A DNA stretch of 64,000 nucleotides, from contig NC_019675.1 of the NCBI RefSeq assembly GCF_000316515.1, positions 3,222,001 through 3,286,000 of the forward strand. The letters run 5' to 3'. Shown piece after piece: positions 25,463 to 34,374 of the stretch. Within the stretch, counting starts at the first letter, position 1. Every line of letters begins with the position of its first letter. The notes below the pieces were generated by a model. The model saw only the letters and a list, made by a program, of their open reading frames with translations. It did no database searches and was not told the DNA's origin. The position numbers were made by a program, and so were the translations under genes. Source of the DNA: Cyanobium gracile PCC 6307. GTDB lineage: Bacteria; Cyanobacteriota; Cyanobacteriia; PCC-6307; Cyanobiaceae.

Positions 25463-26569
25463 ATGCCCTCAAGGGACCCGTATCTGACCCGTGTCAACCG
25501 GGCTCTCAGGGACCTGGGCTGCGCGGTGGCGATTGAGGTCACACCTTCAGGCAAGCGGATGCGCCTCAGGAGCACGCTTCCCTTCCCCGACGGCTCCTGG
25601 AAACAGCACCGCATCAGCACCCCGATCGCCTATCCCTCAGGGGTGGAGCAGGCCCGCAAGCTCGCCGAGGAGCTCGGCCGCGATATCGAGCTCCATCGGA
25701 TGGGGCTGGATCCCTTCCCCTTCGATCGGTGGTTCGCTGGCCCCCACAAGAGCGCTGGGGATGCCGGGGACGCGATCAGCGGGGTGGAGGCGATCCGCCG
25801 CACCGAGCAATGGTGGAACCAGCAGCGCCGGCGGGGGGTTAGTGCCCCGGTTTCCTGGGCCACCGACTACGCCTCTCCCCTCAAGCCACTCCTGTCTTTG
25901 GAAAAGATTGACCTGACAGTCCTGACGGCTCTGGTCGAGAGCAAGGCAGTGGGGAGCCGCAACCGGCGTCGGGCTTCGATCGCTGCCGTGGCGGTGGCCC
26001 GTGCGATCGAGTTGGGGCCGGACGCGGTTCTGAAGCTGAAGGATCTCGGCAAGGGGTACACCCCCCAGAAGGATGCCGCCCCGCGTGAGCTGCCCTCTGA
26101 AGTGGTGATTGTTGAGGTGATCGATGCGTTGCCGGCCGACTGGCAGTGGGTTGCCGGCATCTGCGCCACATATGGAACCCGCCCCCATGAAGCGCTGATG
26201 AAGTCCCAAGTGCTATCCAATGGCCTCGTAGCGATCGTGGGGGGAAAGACCGGAGCCCGCCAGGGGCTGCCACTCCCGAAGGCATGGATCGATCGCTGGT
26301 CGCTTGACTGCAGGCGCCTCCCCGGCATCAGCCTCGATCGGGACCACCGGACGGTAGGAGCACAGCTCGGTGTCGCGTTGCGCCGCTTCGGGGCTCCGTT
26401 CAAGGCGTACGACCTGCGGCATGCCTGGGCGGTGCGGGCGATTCACAACCCCCAGATCAGCCCGTCACTGGCGGCCAAGAGCCTCGGTCATTCCCTGATG
26501 GTGCACACATCTCTGTATCAGCGGTGGTTCGACAGCGCCTCGATGGCGTCACTTGTTGCGCAGATGTGA
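25463..26569 (+). CDS. Tyrosine recombinase (integrase) of a tRNA-Leu element
   Basis: 368 residues from ATG 25463. Catalytic residues: Arg240 in ATYGTRPHEAL; the second box is YDLRHAW, with Arg319 and Tyr in place of the usual His; His343 in LGHS; nucleophile Tyr352 in TSLYQRW. The N-terminal part (about 1-130) is probably an arm-binding domain. It sits directly after tRNA-Leu in the same direction, the usual arrangement for elements that insert in the tRNA 3' end. It would catalyse integration and, with a directionality factor, excision. An in-frame TTG at 25415 gives a less likely longer start. Confidence 0.85.
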   Translation: MPSRDPYLTRVNRALRDLGCAVAIEVTPSGKRMRLRSTLPFPDGSWKQHRISTPIAYPSGVEQARKLAEELGRDIELHRMGLDPFPFDRWFAGPHKSAGDAGDAISGVEAIRRTEQWWNQQRRRGVSAPVSWATDYASPLKPLLSLEKIDLTVLTALVESKAVGSRNRRRASIAAVAVARAIELGPDAVLKLKDLGKGYTPQKDAAPRELPSEVVIVEVIDALPADWQWVAGICATYGTRPHEALMKSQVLSNGLVAIVGGKTGARQGLPLPKAWIDRWSLDCRRLPGISLDRDHRTVGAQLGVALRRFGAPFKAYDLRHAWAVRAIHNPQISPSLAAKSLGHSLMVHTSLYQRWFDSASMASLVAQM

Positions 26570-26848
26570 GGCGAAGCCCTCCACGTCCACGTAAAGCGTC
26601 CTGCGCTTGCCGGTGTCGCCGGTGGTGGCGCTCACGAACTGGGGCGGGATGCGACCACGGTCGATAGCCGCGCGCAAGGCACGGGAGCTGGGGAAGTGCA
26701 GGGCCCTTGCGGCCTCTGCCAGGGGGAGCCAGGGGCTGCTGCTGAGTCTGGGCTTGAGCTCCAGACGCGCCTGAATCAGATTCAGCTGTGCACTGATCAG
26801 ATCGAACAGCTGCTTGGTGTCGTCTGTGGCTGTCGGAGAAGAACGCAT
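26549..26848 (-). CDS. Excisionase-like small DNA-binding protein
   Basis: 99 residues. The N-terminal helix (TKQLFDLISAQLNLIQARLELKP) may be a dimerisation segment. The rest, WLPLAEAARALHFPSSRALRAAIDRGRIPPQFV followed by RRTLYVDVEGFASHL, is the winged-helix layout of Xis/MerR-like proteins. It overlaps the integrase by 21 bp, tail to tail, and lies about 60 bp from the palindromic site that it may bind. A role in excision is inferred. Confidence 0.6.
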   Translation of the reverse strand: MRSSPTATDDTKQLFDLISAQLNLIQARLELKPRLSSSPWLPLAEAARALHFPSSRALRAAIDRGRIPPQFVSATTGDTGKRRTLYVDVEGFASHLRNK

Positions 26849-26906
26849 GGCAGATGAGATGGCACAGACATATTTGAGACCATTGGATTAACGAATGGAG
26901 GCAATC

Positions 26907-26957
26907 AAACCGTGCAAACCGTGCAGGTTCAGAAGGAATGCACGGTTTGCACGGTTT
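26907..26957. repeat. Perfect 19-bp inverted repeat made of tandem 9-mers
   Basis: The left arm AAACCGTGCAAACCGTGCA (26907-26925) and the right arm TGCACGGTTTGCACGGTTT (26939-26957) are exact complements with a 13-nt gap. Each arm is itself a direct repeat of AAACCGTGC or its complement. It lies upstream of the Xis-like gene start and likely serves as its operator or as an accessory site for excision or replication. The 9-mer core also occurs upstream of the integrase. Confidence 0.9.
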
Positions 26958-27051
26958 AAGGGTGCACATCTTGGCTCAGTCCCGGTTCAAATGAGGACGC
27001 CAAAGTGCAACGCGCCTGGCCCCACTCCCAACCACCTTGTTGCATCCGATC

Positions 27052-27468
27052 ATGTCAAAGCGAGAGCTCCTTCATGCACATGAACTGCTTACAGCAAGGT
27101 GCTACCTGACGGGGAAAGGTGGCATGAAGGCCACCGACTATCGATTGAAGTGTGCGGCAGCTGGGATCTTGGTTGCAGCCAAGTCTGGAGTCCAGGCCAT
27201 TATCTGCGTAGCGGTGACACTGTTGCTAACAGGTGCCGCAGGCGGTCTCATCACTTACATCAGGTGGGCGAAGCACGGCGCTGCCCCCTACGGATTGGTG
27301 GATTGCTGGATCAGCGACTCAGACTGCGCTGGCGATAATGGCTTTGATCCAATGCGTTATCGGCATGTCATATCACTGGCGCCTAGGTGGAGCCGGTCGC
27401 GACCGCCGGTTGGACCGACACCATTCATCAAGGGCGCTGAAGGTTCCGCTACCGCAGGTGTCCGCTGA
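27052..27468 (+). CDS. Hypothetical protein with one hydrophobic segment
   Basis: 138 residues from ATG 27052 (another ATG lies at 27124). A single hydrophobic stretch, AGILVAAKSGVQAIICVAVTLLLTGAAGGLI, spans about residues 35-66 and would be one long or two short helices. The C-terminal half is low in complexity and not conserved to my eye. Its stop overlaps the ATG of the primase-helicase gene by one base (TGATG), the main reason to accept it as real. Function unknown. Confidence 0.45.
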   Translation: MSKRELLHAHELLTARCYLTGKGGMKATDYRLKCAAAGILVAAKSGVQAIICVAVTLLLTGAAGGLITYIRWAKHGAAPYGLVDCWISDSDCAGDNGFDPMRYRHVISLAPRWSRSRPPVGPTPFIKGAEGSATAGVR

Positions 27469-30400
27469 TGAACGACCTCATCCAAATCAACGTGGCTGGA
27501 CCGGACACCTCCACGGGGCGACCCTGTACTAGCTCAAAGAAGCACAAAGGGAATGGCAATGGCCAGAACGGTGTAAGAGACAACAAGGCCAAGAGCTTTG
27601 TCCAGGGCTGGAAAGACATCGCGGTGGCCGTGCGGGCAGATGAGCCGGCAAAGAAAGCGAAGAGGCGCAAACCGGCTGACTGCAACGACCGGATCGATCT
27701 CCCGAAAGGCGTTGCCTCCCAGCAGGTGGGCAAGGAAATGCAGCCTGCCGCAGTGGTGCCCGCTGTCTTGGATGTGCCGTTGGGAGCTGCCGCCCGAGCG
27801 AAACTAAAAATGAAAGAGCGTCTCAGCACGGAGCTTTACATCCGCACCGAGGAAGCGTTGCGCCACATCAAGTTACTGGGTCTGAGACATGACGAGGTCC
27901 GGTTCCGAACGGTGCCTGTAAACCCAAAAGACGTCTACTTGTGCCGCAGCTTCAAAGGTAAGGAGGGCGAACGAGATGTGGGGGACACCATCAAACTAGC
28001 GTTGGTGCCACGCGTGCTATTGGGGGCTGCTGCCTTTGTATTGCCGAATCCCGGCGGCAACAAGAAGGCCGATATCACCGAGGTCAGATCAATCAGGGCT
28101 GAGTGGGACGACCAGCCGATTGAGTGGCAGATCAGGGCTTGGGAGGTGCTGGGCCTGCCAGAGCCCACTTTTCAAGTAGCCACCGGTGGGAAGAGCGTCC
28201 ACAGCTACTGGGTGCTCAGAGAAGGGGTGGAGCCGATCCGCGGGGAGCTGGCGGCTCGCCGGGTGTTGAAACTGGCGTGCGATAAAGGCTTCCCTTCGGA
28301 CCCAGCGGTGGTTGGCAGGTCGCAGCCGATGCGGTTGGCTGGATCGCTCTACATCGCCAAGCCTGCGAAGAAGGGGGAGCCGGTTAACCCGCTGGCTGGC
28401 AAGGCCATTGGCTATGCCCAGATTCTGGATGGAGCGGACGAGAAGCGTCGTTACTCGATTGAGGAGCTTGAGGCGGTTCTGCCGAAGCTCACCAAGGTCG
28501 AGTCCGAGGCGGTGGGCCGGGTACGCGCCGCTGAAGGTGACGTGTCGCACTCAGGCGAGGAAGATCCCTGCCCGATCTGTGGGCGGGATTCCGACGCCGA
28601 TTGCACGATCTTCGACAACACCGATGGGGTGGTGGTGGTGGTGTGTTATCGCGGGAAAAGCTTCAGCCCGCCGACGGATCTGACCTTGGGCGATGTGATC
28701 GAAGGGAAGGTGGATCCTTCGACTCGATGGGCGTACACGGGGGAATCAGCCATGGGGAGTTTTGGGCGTCCGGCAGCGAAGTTTAAGCAGGTGGGGCCGG
28801 AGGTGGCGCTGCACAATGCCAAGCAGGAGCAGCAGGCTCTGACCGAGGCACTGGCTTCACCACGGCCGCAACAGGATGCTGGGGCCGTGGCTTCCCCTCC
28901 AGAGGAGGCACCCACTCAAGTGGAGGCTCCCGCTCTGGTGGTCACCGGCAACCCTTACATTGACTGGGAGACGGCGGTGTTCTGGGCAGAGAGCGAAGAG
29001 GAGCGGGCTGCCCTGATGGCCGAAGGGTTCGCCATCGCTGAAAGGATGGAGGGCAAGGACATCAAGGGCCGGACGGTGTTCCTGTGCTGGAGCAGTCGGG
29101 CAATGGTGAAGGTGCCAAAGGTACTGAAAGATTTGGCGTTGAAGATTGCTCGGGTTGGTGGGAACCCCCGGCTGATCCACCTTCCCTGTGAGGTACCGCA
29201 AGCGCGGGGTGGGTTGGACCCCGAAATTAGCGCGAACACTCTACTCACTTTTCTTCAGCGACATGGGCGCGAAGCGCTAGTGCTGCTAGCGGATCGAGCA
29301 AAGAAGTGCTGCAAATGGGATCAGGAGGCAAAGAAGTGGTCGTGGGAATGGTCACACGACAAGCAGGTGGCAACTATTCAGGCCATCATCGCGTGGTCCG
29401 TGTTTAAGGAGCATTACGTCGTTGAGGGAGCTGAGGAGCGCCTCTATGAATGGGAGGGAACCCGCTGGCTGCCGTTGCCTGGGAAAGCGAGCACGGCGAT
29501 CGAGCAGCCTCTCCAGCGTTGGGTTGCGGCGATGCAATGGCGCTCCGAGCTGAGCCTTGGCAGCAAGGCGATCCCGGCCCTGATCGCCGAGTTGCGCGAT
29601 CACCCGAGGCGGCGGGCACTGTCCCTTGATCCAGTGGTTCAGCACGGCGTGCTGCCCATGCGGAATGGGGTTGTCCGGTTGTCGGATGGGGAGCTGCTGC
29701 CCCATGACCGGAAATACGGCAACACCTGGGTGCTGCCATACGAGTTCAGGCCGGATGAGTTGCCCGTGAAGACTCTCGCTTGTATCAACCGGTTGCTTCC
29801 AAAGCCGCATCATCAGCGGTTGTTTCGGGCGGCTTGCGCAAACGCGCTACGGCGTCTGGGGGCCAAGGGCTTCGTGGAGTTGACCGGTGTTGGTGACTCC
29901 GGTAAGTCGGCGTTGGCGAGGCTGGTGGAAGCACTGGTTGGTAAGGAATGTACGGCCAGCAGTCAGCTCCATCTAATGGAAGACAAGAACCAGCGATTCG
30001 AAACTCTCAAAGCGCGTGGGGCGGCGCTGCTGCTGTTTGCGGAGTGCCAGGACTATGCAGGCCCGCTGGAGCGGCTTAAAGCCTTCACCGGTGGAGACAC
30101 CATCGTTGCTGAACGCAAGAACTCGACCGAGCGGTTTGACTTCACCTTCCGCGGCTTGGTCATGCTGGTGGGGAACTCAGCGGTCAAGGCGAAGGACGAC
30201 TCGTCGGCGGTGTTCAACCGACGGAGGAGTATCCACCTCGATCAGGCCGTGCCTTTAGCAGAGCGGAGGGACATGCTCTCCTGGCGGGTTGATCACTGGG
30301 AAGGCGAACTGGCGGACGAACTGGGAGCATTCGTGGCCTGGATATTGGCCATGGATCCTCAGGAGGCCAAGGAGGCCATGGAGGAAACCGGAGGGTTGGC

Positions 30401-30857
30401 CCATCTCGATGACCTCCTCGATGCGCAGTTGACAAACCCGCTTGCGGAGTGGGCGGAGCAGCATCTGATTTTCGATGACACCCTTGATGAGGACAGCAAG
30501 TACCATCAGCTCAAGATCGGCACCATGTCCCCAGGTGAGGAATACGAGCTCGATGCAGAAAAATTCAAGCTTTATAAGTTCGCTTACCCCTCCTACCGCG
30601 ACTGGATGGCGGCTAACGGCTTGAAGGGGAACGAGCTGTCGCTGAGACGGTTCAAATCCTCGCTGGTGGGGTTGTTGCGCGATCAATTGGGGCTGCCGCT
30701 GCCAGCGGGTCTGATGACCCAGCCCCCGTACAGGACTCGGGATGGGGCGCGGATCCCGATGCTAAGGATGCGGATCAGAAGTGCGGACACTGAGATCCCT
30801 GGATTGATCCGATTTGCACTTCAGCGGAACCTCGGTGGCCGTTCGTTGGCATCGTGA
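27468..30857 (+). CDS. Primase-SF3 helicase replication protein of the integrative element
   Basis: 1129 residues. An N-terminal basic region (1-110) precedes a primase-like part (about 140-330) with VRSIRAEWDDQPIEW and FQVATGGKSVHSYWVL, patterns seen in archaeo-eukaryotic-type primases of plasmids and phages. A putative zinc finger follows (CPICGRDSDADC, near 365). The helicase part has Walker A GVGDSGKSAL (about 807-816), the B site ALLLFAECQDY and a D5-type motif VMLVGNSAV. Such primase-helicases replicate excised phage satellites and small integrative elements. The length and layout fit a self-replicating element with no other replication gene. Its moderate GC contrasts with the core. Confidence 0.8.
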   Translation: MNDLIQINVAGPDTSTGRPCTSSKKHKGNGNGQNGVRDNKAKSFVQGWKDIAVAVRADEPAKKAKRRKPADCNDRIDLPKGVASQQVGKEMQPAAVVPAVLDVPLGAAARAKLKMKERLSTELYIRTEEALRHIKLLGLRHDEVRFRTVPVNPKDVYLCRSFKGKEGERDVGDTIKLALVPRVLLGAAAFVLPNPGGNKKADITEVRSIRAEWDDQPIEWQIRAWEVLGLPEPTFQVATGGKSVHSYWVLREGVEPIRGELAARRVLKLACDKGFPSDPAVVGRSQPMRLAGSLYIAKPAKKGEPVNPLAGKAIGYAQILDGADEKRRYSIEELEAVLPKLTKVESEAVGRVRAAEGDVSHSGEEDPCPICGRDSDADCTIFDNTDGVVVVVCYRGKSFSPPTDLTLGDVIEGKVDPSTRWAYTGESAMGSFGRPAAKFKQVGPEVALHNAKQEQQALTEALASPRPQQDAGAVASPPEEAPTQVEAPALVVTGNPYIDWETAVFWAESEEERAALMAEGFAIAERMEGKDIKGRTVFLCWSSRAMVKVPKVLKDLALKIARVGGNPRLIHLPCEVPQARGGLDPEISANTLLTFLQRHGREALVLLADRAKKCCKWDQEAKKWSWEWSHDKQVATIQAIIAWSVFKEHYVVEGAEERLYEWEGTRWLPLPGKASTAIEQPLQRWVAAMQWRSELSLGSKAIPALIAELRDHPRRRALSLDPVVQHGVLPMRNGVVRLSDGELLPHDRKYGNTWVLPYEFRPDELPVKTLACINRLLPKPHHQRLFRAACANALRRLGAKGFVELTGVGDSGKSALARLVEALVGKECTASSQLHLMEDKNQRFETLKARGAALLLFAECQDYAGPLERLKAFTGGDTIVAERKNSTERFDFTFRGLVMLVGNSAVKAKDDSSAVFNRRRSIHLDQAVPLAERRDMLSWRVDHWEGELADELGAFVAWILAMDPQEAKEAMEETGGLAHLDDLLDAQLTNPLAEWAEQHLIFDDTLDEDSKYHQLKIGTMSPGEEYELDAEKFKLYKFAYPSYRDWMAANGLKGNELSLRRFKSSLVGLLRDQLGLPLPAGLMTQPPYRTRDGARIPMLRMRIRSADTEIPGLIRFALQRNLGGRSLAS

Positions 30858-31880
30858 CGGCGGCCGAAGGCGTTGAGTGCAGGGGGGCAGTCGTGCCGTG
30901 GGTTGTGACGGATCTCGGCAAGGCGTGACAGGCAGGTGACAGATCCGTGATGTCAAGAACCCAGTTGTACCAGTGGGTGTGGTGCATGTTACGGATTTTG
31001 CCAACTCGATTCGCTCCATCCACAGAGGGGGGCTTACTCCTTGCTTACCCCTTTCTCTGTATCTTTCCTTCCAGGGAAAAATCTCAATAGAAGAAAAGCA
31101 TCACATCCATCACACCCCATGGTAATACTGGATTCTTGACGTCACCGATCCGTCACGCGCCCGTCACCATCCAAACGATGCATCACGGGCTACGCCCCCC
31201 GCGCTGGTGTGAGGGGGGTGCCGGCGCGCGTGAAGGTGCCTGGTCGCCCTGCCCCCCTGTCGAGCGTTTCGGCGTCAAGCCCTTGGCCCGCCCTGCCCCT
31301 GTCTGAATGCCGCCGGTGAGTAAAGGAGCGAATCCCCTATCGCCCCGGCAAAGGCTCACGGTACGGCTTCCCCCTAGCGATGGCTGCAAGAGGCGGTGCC
31401 GTGTGCCCTGGCCATGGGTGGACGTGGCTGCTGCCGCACCGGTCTGCATTGGTAGCGTTGCGCCTCCTCCCGAACGACGTCCCTGCGATGCCCATGGTGC
31501 GGAGAGGATCACACCTGGTCTGTAATGCCTAATGGCCTCGATCTACCACATCGGTTCGAGTCCTTCGAGCGCCGATCCTGTGGCAACACACTGCATGCAG
31601 TGCTGGCTCCTGGCTTCCTGCACCCGCTAGTAGAGGAAAACGTGGCTGAGTTGCCGCCGGTGATGTAAGGGGGGATTTGGCATTATCAGCGCCCGAAGAG
31701 GCGCAGGCCGACTATCAGACTCGATCGGGCGTGGACTTCTGTGGCAGGCCATTATGGGGTAGACTGTTAGTGTCAGATTCGGAGTTTATACTTAGTCAGT
31801 AAGCGGCTGGAGCCAAGCATGTCCTCAGCAATCGGCTCTCCCACCCACTCATCACCCTGGTCGACCAGTGGGCTGAAGCG
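30858..31880. other. Non-coding stretch with GATCCGTCAC-type repeats, candidate origin
   Basis: About 1 kb after the primase-helicase. GTGACGGATC (30905-30914), GTGACAGATC (30936-30945), the adjoining GATCCGTGA (30942-30950) and GATCCGTCAC (31147-31156), with several loose CGTGAC/GTCAC words, cluster in 300 bp. A pyrimidine-rich and AT-rich segment lies at about 31031-31105. This combination next to a replication gene suggests an origin with iterons. From 31200 to 31880 I see no convincing gene; two overlapping open frames on opposite strands lack family features. Confidence 0.4.
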
Positions 31881-31982
31881 GTGAGCCGAAGCAGGTTGAA
31901 CGAGATGGCGCTGCGGGATGTTACCGCCGTTGGAAGGCCCGCCAAACCTGATGAAATCCAACTTGAATTGAAGCTGCTGTGA
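31881..31982 (+). CDS. Possible 33-residue leader ORF coupled to the terminase-like gene
   Basis: GTG 31881 opens a short frame containing RLNEMALRDVTAVGRPAKPDEIQLELKLL, and the open frame extends further back with plausible sequence (LITLVDQWAEAVS). Its TGA overlaps the GTG of the next gene (GTGA). The composition is protein-like, with GRPAKPDEI resembling phage terminase N-termini. It could be the broken N-terminal part of that gene or a coupled leader. Confidence 0.3.
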   Translation: MSRSRLNEMALRDVTAVGRPAKPDEIQLELKLL

Positions 31983-32443
31983 CCTCATCCACCCTGAAAC
32001 CCAGGCAAAGGAAGGCCGTGTTGATGACGGCAGAGGGTATGCAGCTCCGCCAAATCGCGCAGGAGCTGAACATTGGCTACACGACGCTGCTCTCATGGGG
32101 GCGGAACCCTGCGTATGTCAGCGCGGTGAATGAAGCGCTGCAGCAACTGGAGTCAGAGGCAACCAAGGAGTTGCAGCAGGGGTATGGCGATGCGGTCAAG
32201 AAGGCTAGAGAACTGCTGTCCTCTCAGTCTGAATCGATTGCTCTAGGCGCCGCAAAGCTGATTCTCAATACCATGAATCATGTTGTTGAGCGACGTGAAT
32301 CTGCTGCCCGGTGGGCAGAGATGTCAGAGCAGATGGAGACCATGGAGAAGCGGCTGGCCATGATTGAGTTCATGCCCTCGGCGCATGACGTCGACCCAGC
32401 CCAAGGATCGATAGAAGCGAGTAGCACTCCCAAGCGGCCCTAG
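31979..32443 (+). CDS. Terminase-small-subunit-like HTH protein
   Basis: 154 residues from GTG 31979. Residues 5-50 (LKPRQRKAVLMTAEGMQLRQIAQELNIGYTTLLSWGRNPAYVSAVNEAL) form the homeodomain-like helix-turn-helix seen in phage small terminases and phBC6A51-type proteins. A long helical region (55-130) follows, suited to oligomerisation. Phage satellites often carry their own small terminase to redirect packaging of a helper phage, which fits the integrase and primase-helicase here. No large terminase or structural gene is present. A simple regulator is an alternative. Confidence 0.6.
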   Translation: MTSSTLKPRQRKAVLMTAEGMQLRQIAQELNIGYTTLLSWGRNPAYVSAVNEALQQLESEATKELQQGYGDAVKKARELLSSQSESIALGAAKLILNTMNHVVERRESAARWAEMSEQMETMEKRLAMIEFMPSAHDVDPAQGSIEASSTPKRP

Positions 32444-33518
32444 AAAACCGCTCCCAGTGCTGCTTGTTGGGTCATCCACATACGTTTCAAGATAGGTCGC
32501 TCGTTGTCTGCACGTCGCCACGGGATGGCTGGGCACATGCTTCTGCCGCGAGCCCTGTGTCCTTTCATCGATCGCTGTTCATGTGAGGAGAAGCCGGAGC
32601 GATCGAGGCCGCGGCGTGCAACACCACGCCCACTCGATAATGAGTGCTCTGATCGCGCTTGGCATAACGACTAACACTCGACATACATTTTCTAATTGAT
32701 GTATGTCTAGCGCTACGTTCCAGTCATCATTCAGCAGCTCAACCTACGCGCAGTTCACAGTCACCTAGCCCTCCTCAATCACTTGACTTATCCGCCACTT
32801 ACCCCCTATGTTGTTTTCAACCGATGAGACAGGACTGCGCCGCAGTCGCTCACCCTCACCGGTCAGGCTTACAGCCCTGATGCTGAGAGCCGAATAGCCT
32901 AATCCCTCTTCACTACATCAGCGCAACATGCGCCCCACGCTTATGCAGCATTGCTAGCGGCCGACCCGGCTGCGCCATGACATAGAAACGCTCCCCCAAT
33001 GTTGTACGGATCCGCAGTCTTCACCGGCTGCTGTGACGTCAACCGGTAGGTGCAGACGAGTCGCCTGACGGTATCCAGTCCGCTCAGCGCAGGGCATGCG
33101 GCCCAGTAGAGACACTCGTTCGGCCAAACGACGGAGGGGTTTAGCGGGAGGACGAGGGCAGCTATAGCCCGAGGACGGATCGAGCCGGTGCGCACCTTTG
33201 TGCGGGTCAACAGGCTTCCCGTGACTAAGTCTCCCCAGCGTAGCGCCAACACTCAACAGGCGCCCATAGATGCGCAGGACAGTATCAATAGTCGCTAAGA
33301 CTTCCTCCTGCGGGGCCTTGCGGCCCTGACGCGCTACGCCCTTCCTATGCCCATTGGGGCCCGGTGTAGTCGTCGCAGCGAGATCGAGCACGATCTCCAT
33401 TCCTCTCCCCATCTTCCCAAGGATGGTTAACCAGGGATGCGGTGCAAAACCGGCTTCCAGTCTCCGGATGGGACTGAAATGAAGGGCAAAAACACCCGAC
33501 GAAATCCATCCACCTCCC
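32444..33518. other. Long stretch without a supported gene; one 9-bp inverted repeat
   Basis: About 1.07 kb. Open frames exist on the minus strand (32954-33420) but lack recognisable motifs. One inverted repeat, GACATACAT (32680-32688) and ATGTATGTC (32699-32707) with a 10-nt gap, sits in an AT-rich part and could be an operator. Otherwise I see nothing definite. Confidence 0.45.
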
Positions 33519-33646
33519 CAATCCACCTGCATGCAGTCCAGACCTCTTGGAGGTCTCTGCGTAGCAGGCAAGGCGCAGCGAGCGCCCCCCTGTGTCCCTA
33601 CCAGGGGGCGCTTCGCTGTTAGGCGGTTCAAGTCCGCCTGGATTGG
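33519..33646 (+). ncRNA. tRNA-like structured RNA, about 128 nt
   Basis: The ends can pair as an acceptor: CAATCCA (33519-33525) with TGGATTG (33639-33645). Directly before the 3' strand is a perfect T arm, GGCGG-TTCAAGT-CCGCC (33622-33638). A 5-bp stem with a 7-nt loop, AGACC-TCTTGGA-GGTCT (33540-33556), sits where an anticodon arm would be, reading TTG but with C instead of T before it. The D arm is lacking. A 14-bp hairpin with a one-base bulge (about 33576-33617) fills an oversized variable region. A terminator follows at 33650. It may be a decoy tRNA or tRNA mimic, or a decayed tRNA. Read by eye, not folded by program. Confidence 0.4.
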
Positions 33647-33649
33647 TTC

Positions 33650-33675
33650 GCCCCGCCGCAGAGCGGGGCTTCTTT
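33650..33675 (+). terminator. Rho-independent terminator after the tRNA-like RNA
   Basis: The stem GCCCCGC/GCGGGGC (33650-33656 with 33663-33669) has a 6-nt loop and is followed by TTCTTT. It lies 4 bp after the tRNA-like 3' end and 25 bp before the next ATG, so it ends the RNA or attenuates the gene. Confidence 0.7.
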
Positions 33676-33700
33676 GTGTCCCTCTGACGCTGTGACTTTC

Positions 33701-34084
33701 ATGCCTTCCCCCAGCTGCTACCTGCCAGATCCCCCCCTGTGTCCCCCCGAGCCCGTCTTCCTGAGCAAGAGCGAGCGGGATGCCCGCCATCCCTCCCTGG
33801 TGAGCTACCTGCTGCCCACCCACTGGGCCTGCTACTTCATCAACGACGACCCCTCCGGTCTGGAAGACGACGAGATCGCTGCCGCAGATGCCTGGTGGGC
33901 GGAGACCTTCTCCTCCCGTTCCGCCAGCTGCGTCGATGCCGATGAGGAGTACGGCTACGCCAGGCACCACGACGCTGCCGGCTACTGCCTGGCAACCGAC
34001 TGCACGATCTACCGCTTCCTGCTGACGGCTTCGCAGGCTGTGGCTCTCCCCGTTGGGGCTCCGGCGCCGCCGGCGCAGCCATGA
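33701..34084 (+). CDS. Accessory protein of the mobile element, unknown
   Basis: 127 residues from ATG 33701, after a terminator-like hairpin. The central block is LLPTHWACYFINDDPSGLEDDEIAAADAWWAE. A similar YxxNxDxSGLxxxE pattern recurs, as I recall it, in small proteins of plasmids and phages that sit near SSB and DUF932 genes, as here. CVDADEEYGYARHHDAAGY follows. Function unknown. Its stop overlaps the ATG of the next gene (ATGA). Confidence 0.6.
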   Translation: MPSPSCYLPDPPLCPPEPVFLSKSERDARHPSLVSYLLPTHWACYFINDDPSGLEDDEIAAADAWWAETFSSRSASCVDADEEYGYARHHDAAGYCLATDCTIYRFLLTASQAVALPVGAPAPPAQP

Positions 34085-34323
34085 GCGGCTACTGCAAAGT
34101 CCGCTTCCGCTGTGCCAGCAGCGGCGTCGCCACCGCCGGCCTGGTCCTACCGGCTGACCGCCTCCGAGGCGCCTCCTACTCCAGCCTCTCCCGCTACTTC
34201 CCGGCCGGTGCCTTTGCCCGCATCCGTTCCCCCTGGCTGGATGTCTCCCCGCCGTTCGATGAGGCGGCCGAGGCCCTGCGCTTCTGCTTCCCCGAGAACG
34301 GGCCATGGCCTTCGGCTGGTTAA
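34081..34323 (+). CDS. Small hypothetical protein of the mobile element
   Basis: 80 residues, coupled to the preceding gene by ATGA. It holds several Cys (YCKVRFRCASS) and an aromatic, proline-rich second half (SRYFPAGAFARIRSPWLDVSPPFDEAAEALRF). No family recognised. A strong terminator lies 30 bp after its stop, ending this two-gene unit. Confidence 0.5.
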   Translation: MSGYCKVRFRCASSGVATAGLVLPADRLRGASYSSLSRYFPAGAFARIRSPWLDVSPPFDEAAEALRFCFPENGPWPSAG

Positions 34324-34352
34324 CCAACTGCCTCCACCACGCCCCCCTTACT

Positions 34353-34373
34353 GCCTGCAACGCAGGCTTTTTT
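34353..34373 (+). terminator. Terminator hairpin ending one base before a start codon
   Basis: GCCTGC-AAC-GCAGGC followed by six Ts (34353-34373), with one C before ATG 34375. It both ends the upstream unit and occupies the ribosome-site position of the next gene, so it could regulate that gene by attenuation or masking. Confidence 0.85.
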
Positions 34374-34374
34374 C

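Noticed and set aside
31540-31600. T-arm-like GGTTCGAGTCC suggesting a tRNA fragment or attR
   Set aside because: Flanking bases do not form a T stem and no acceptor partner is found; no match to the tRNA-Leu 3' end.
32954-33420. Minus-strand coding frame in the element's gap
   Set aside because: No recognisable motif or ribosome site, and composition is not convincingly protein-like.
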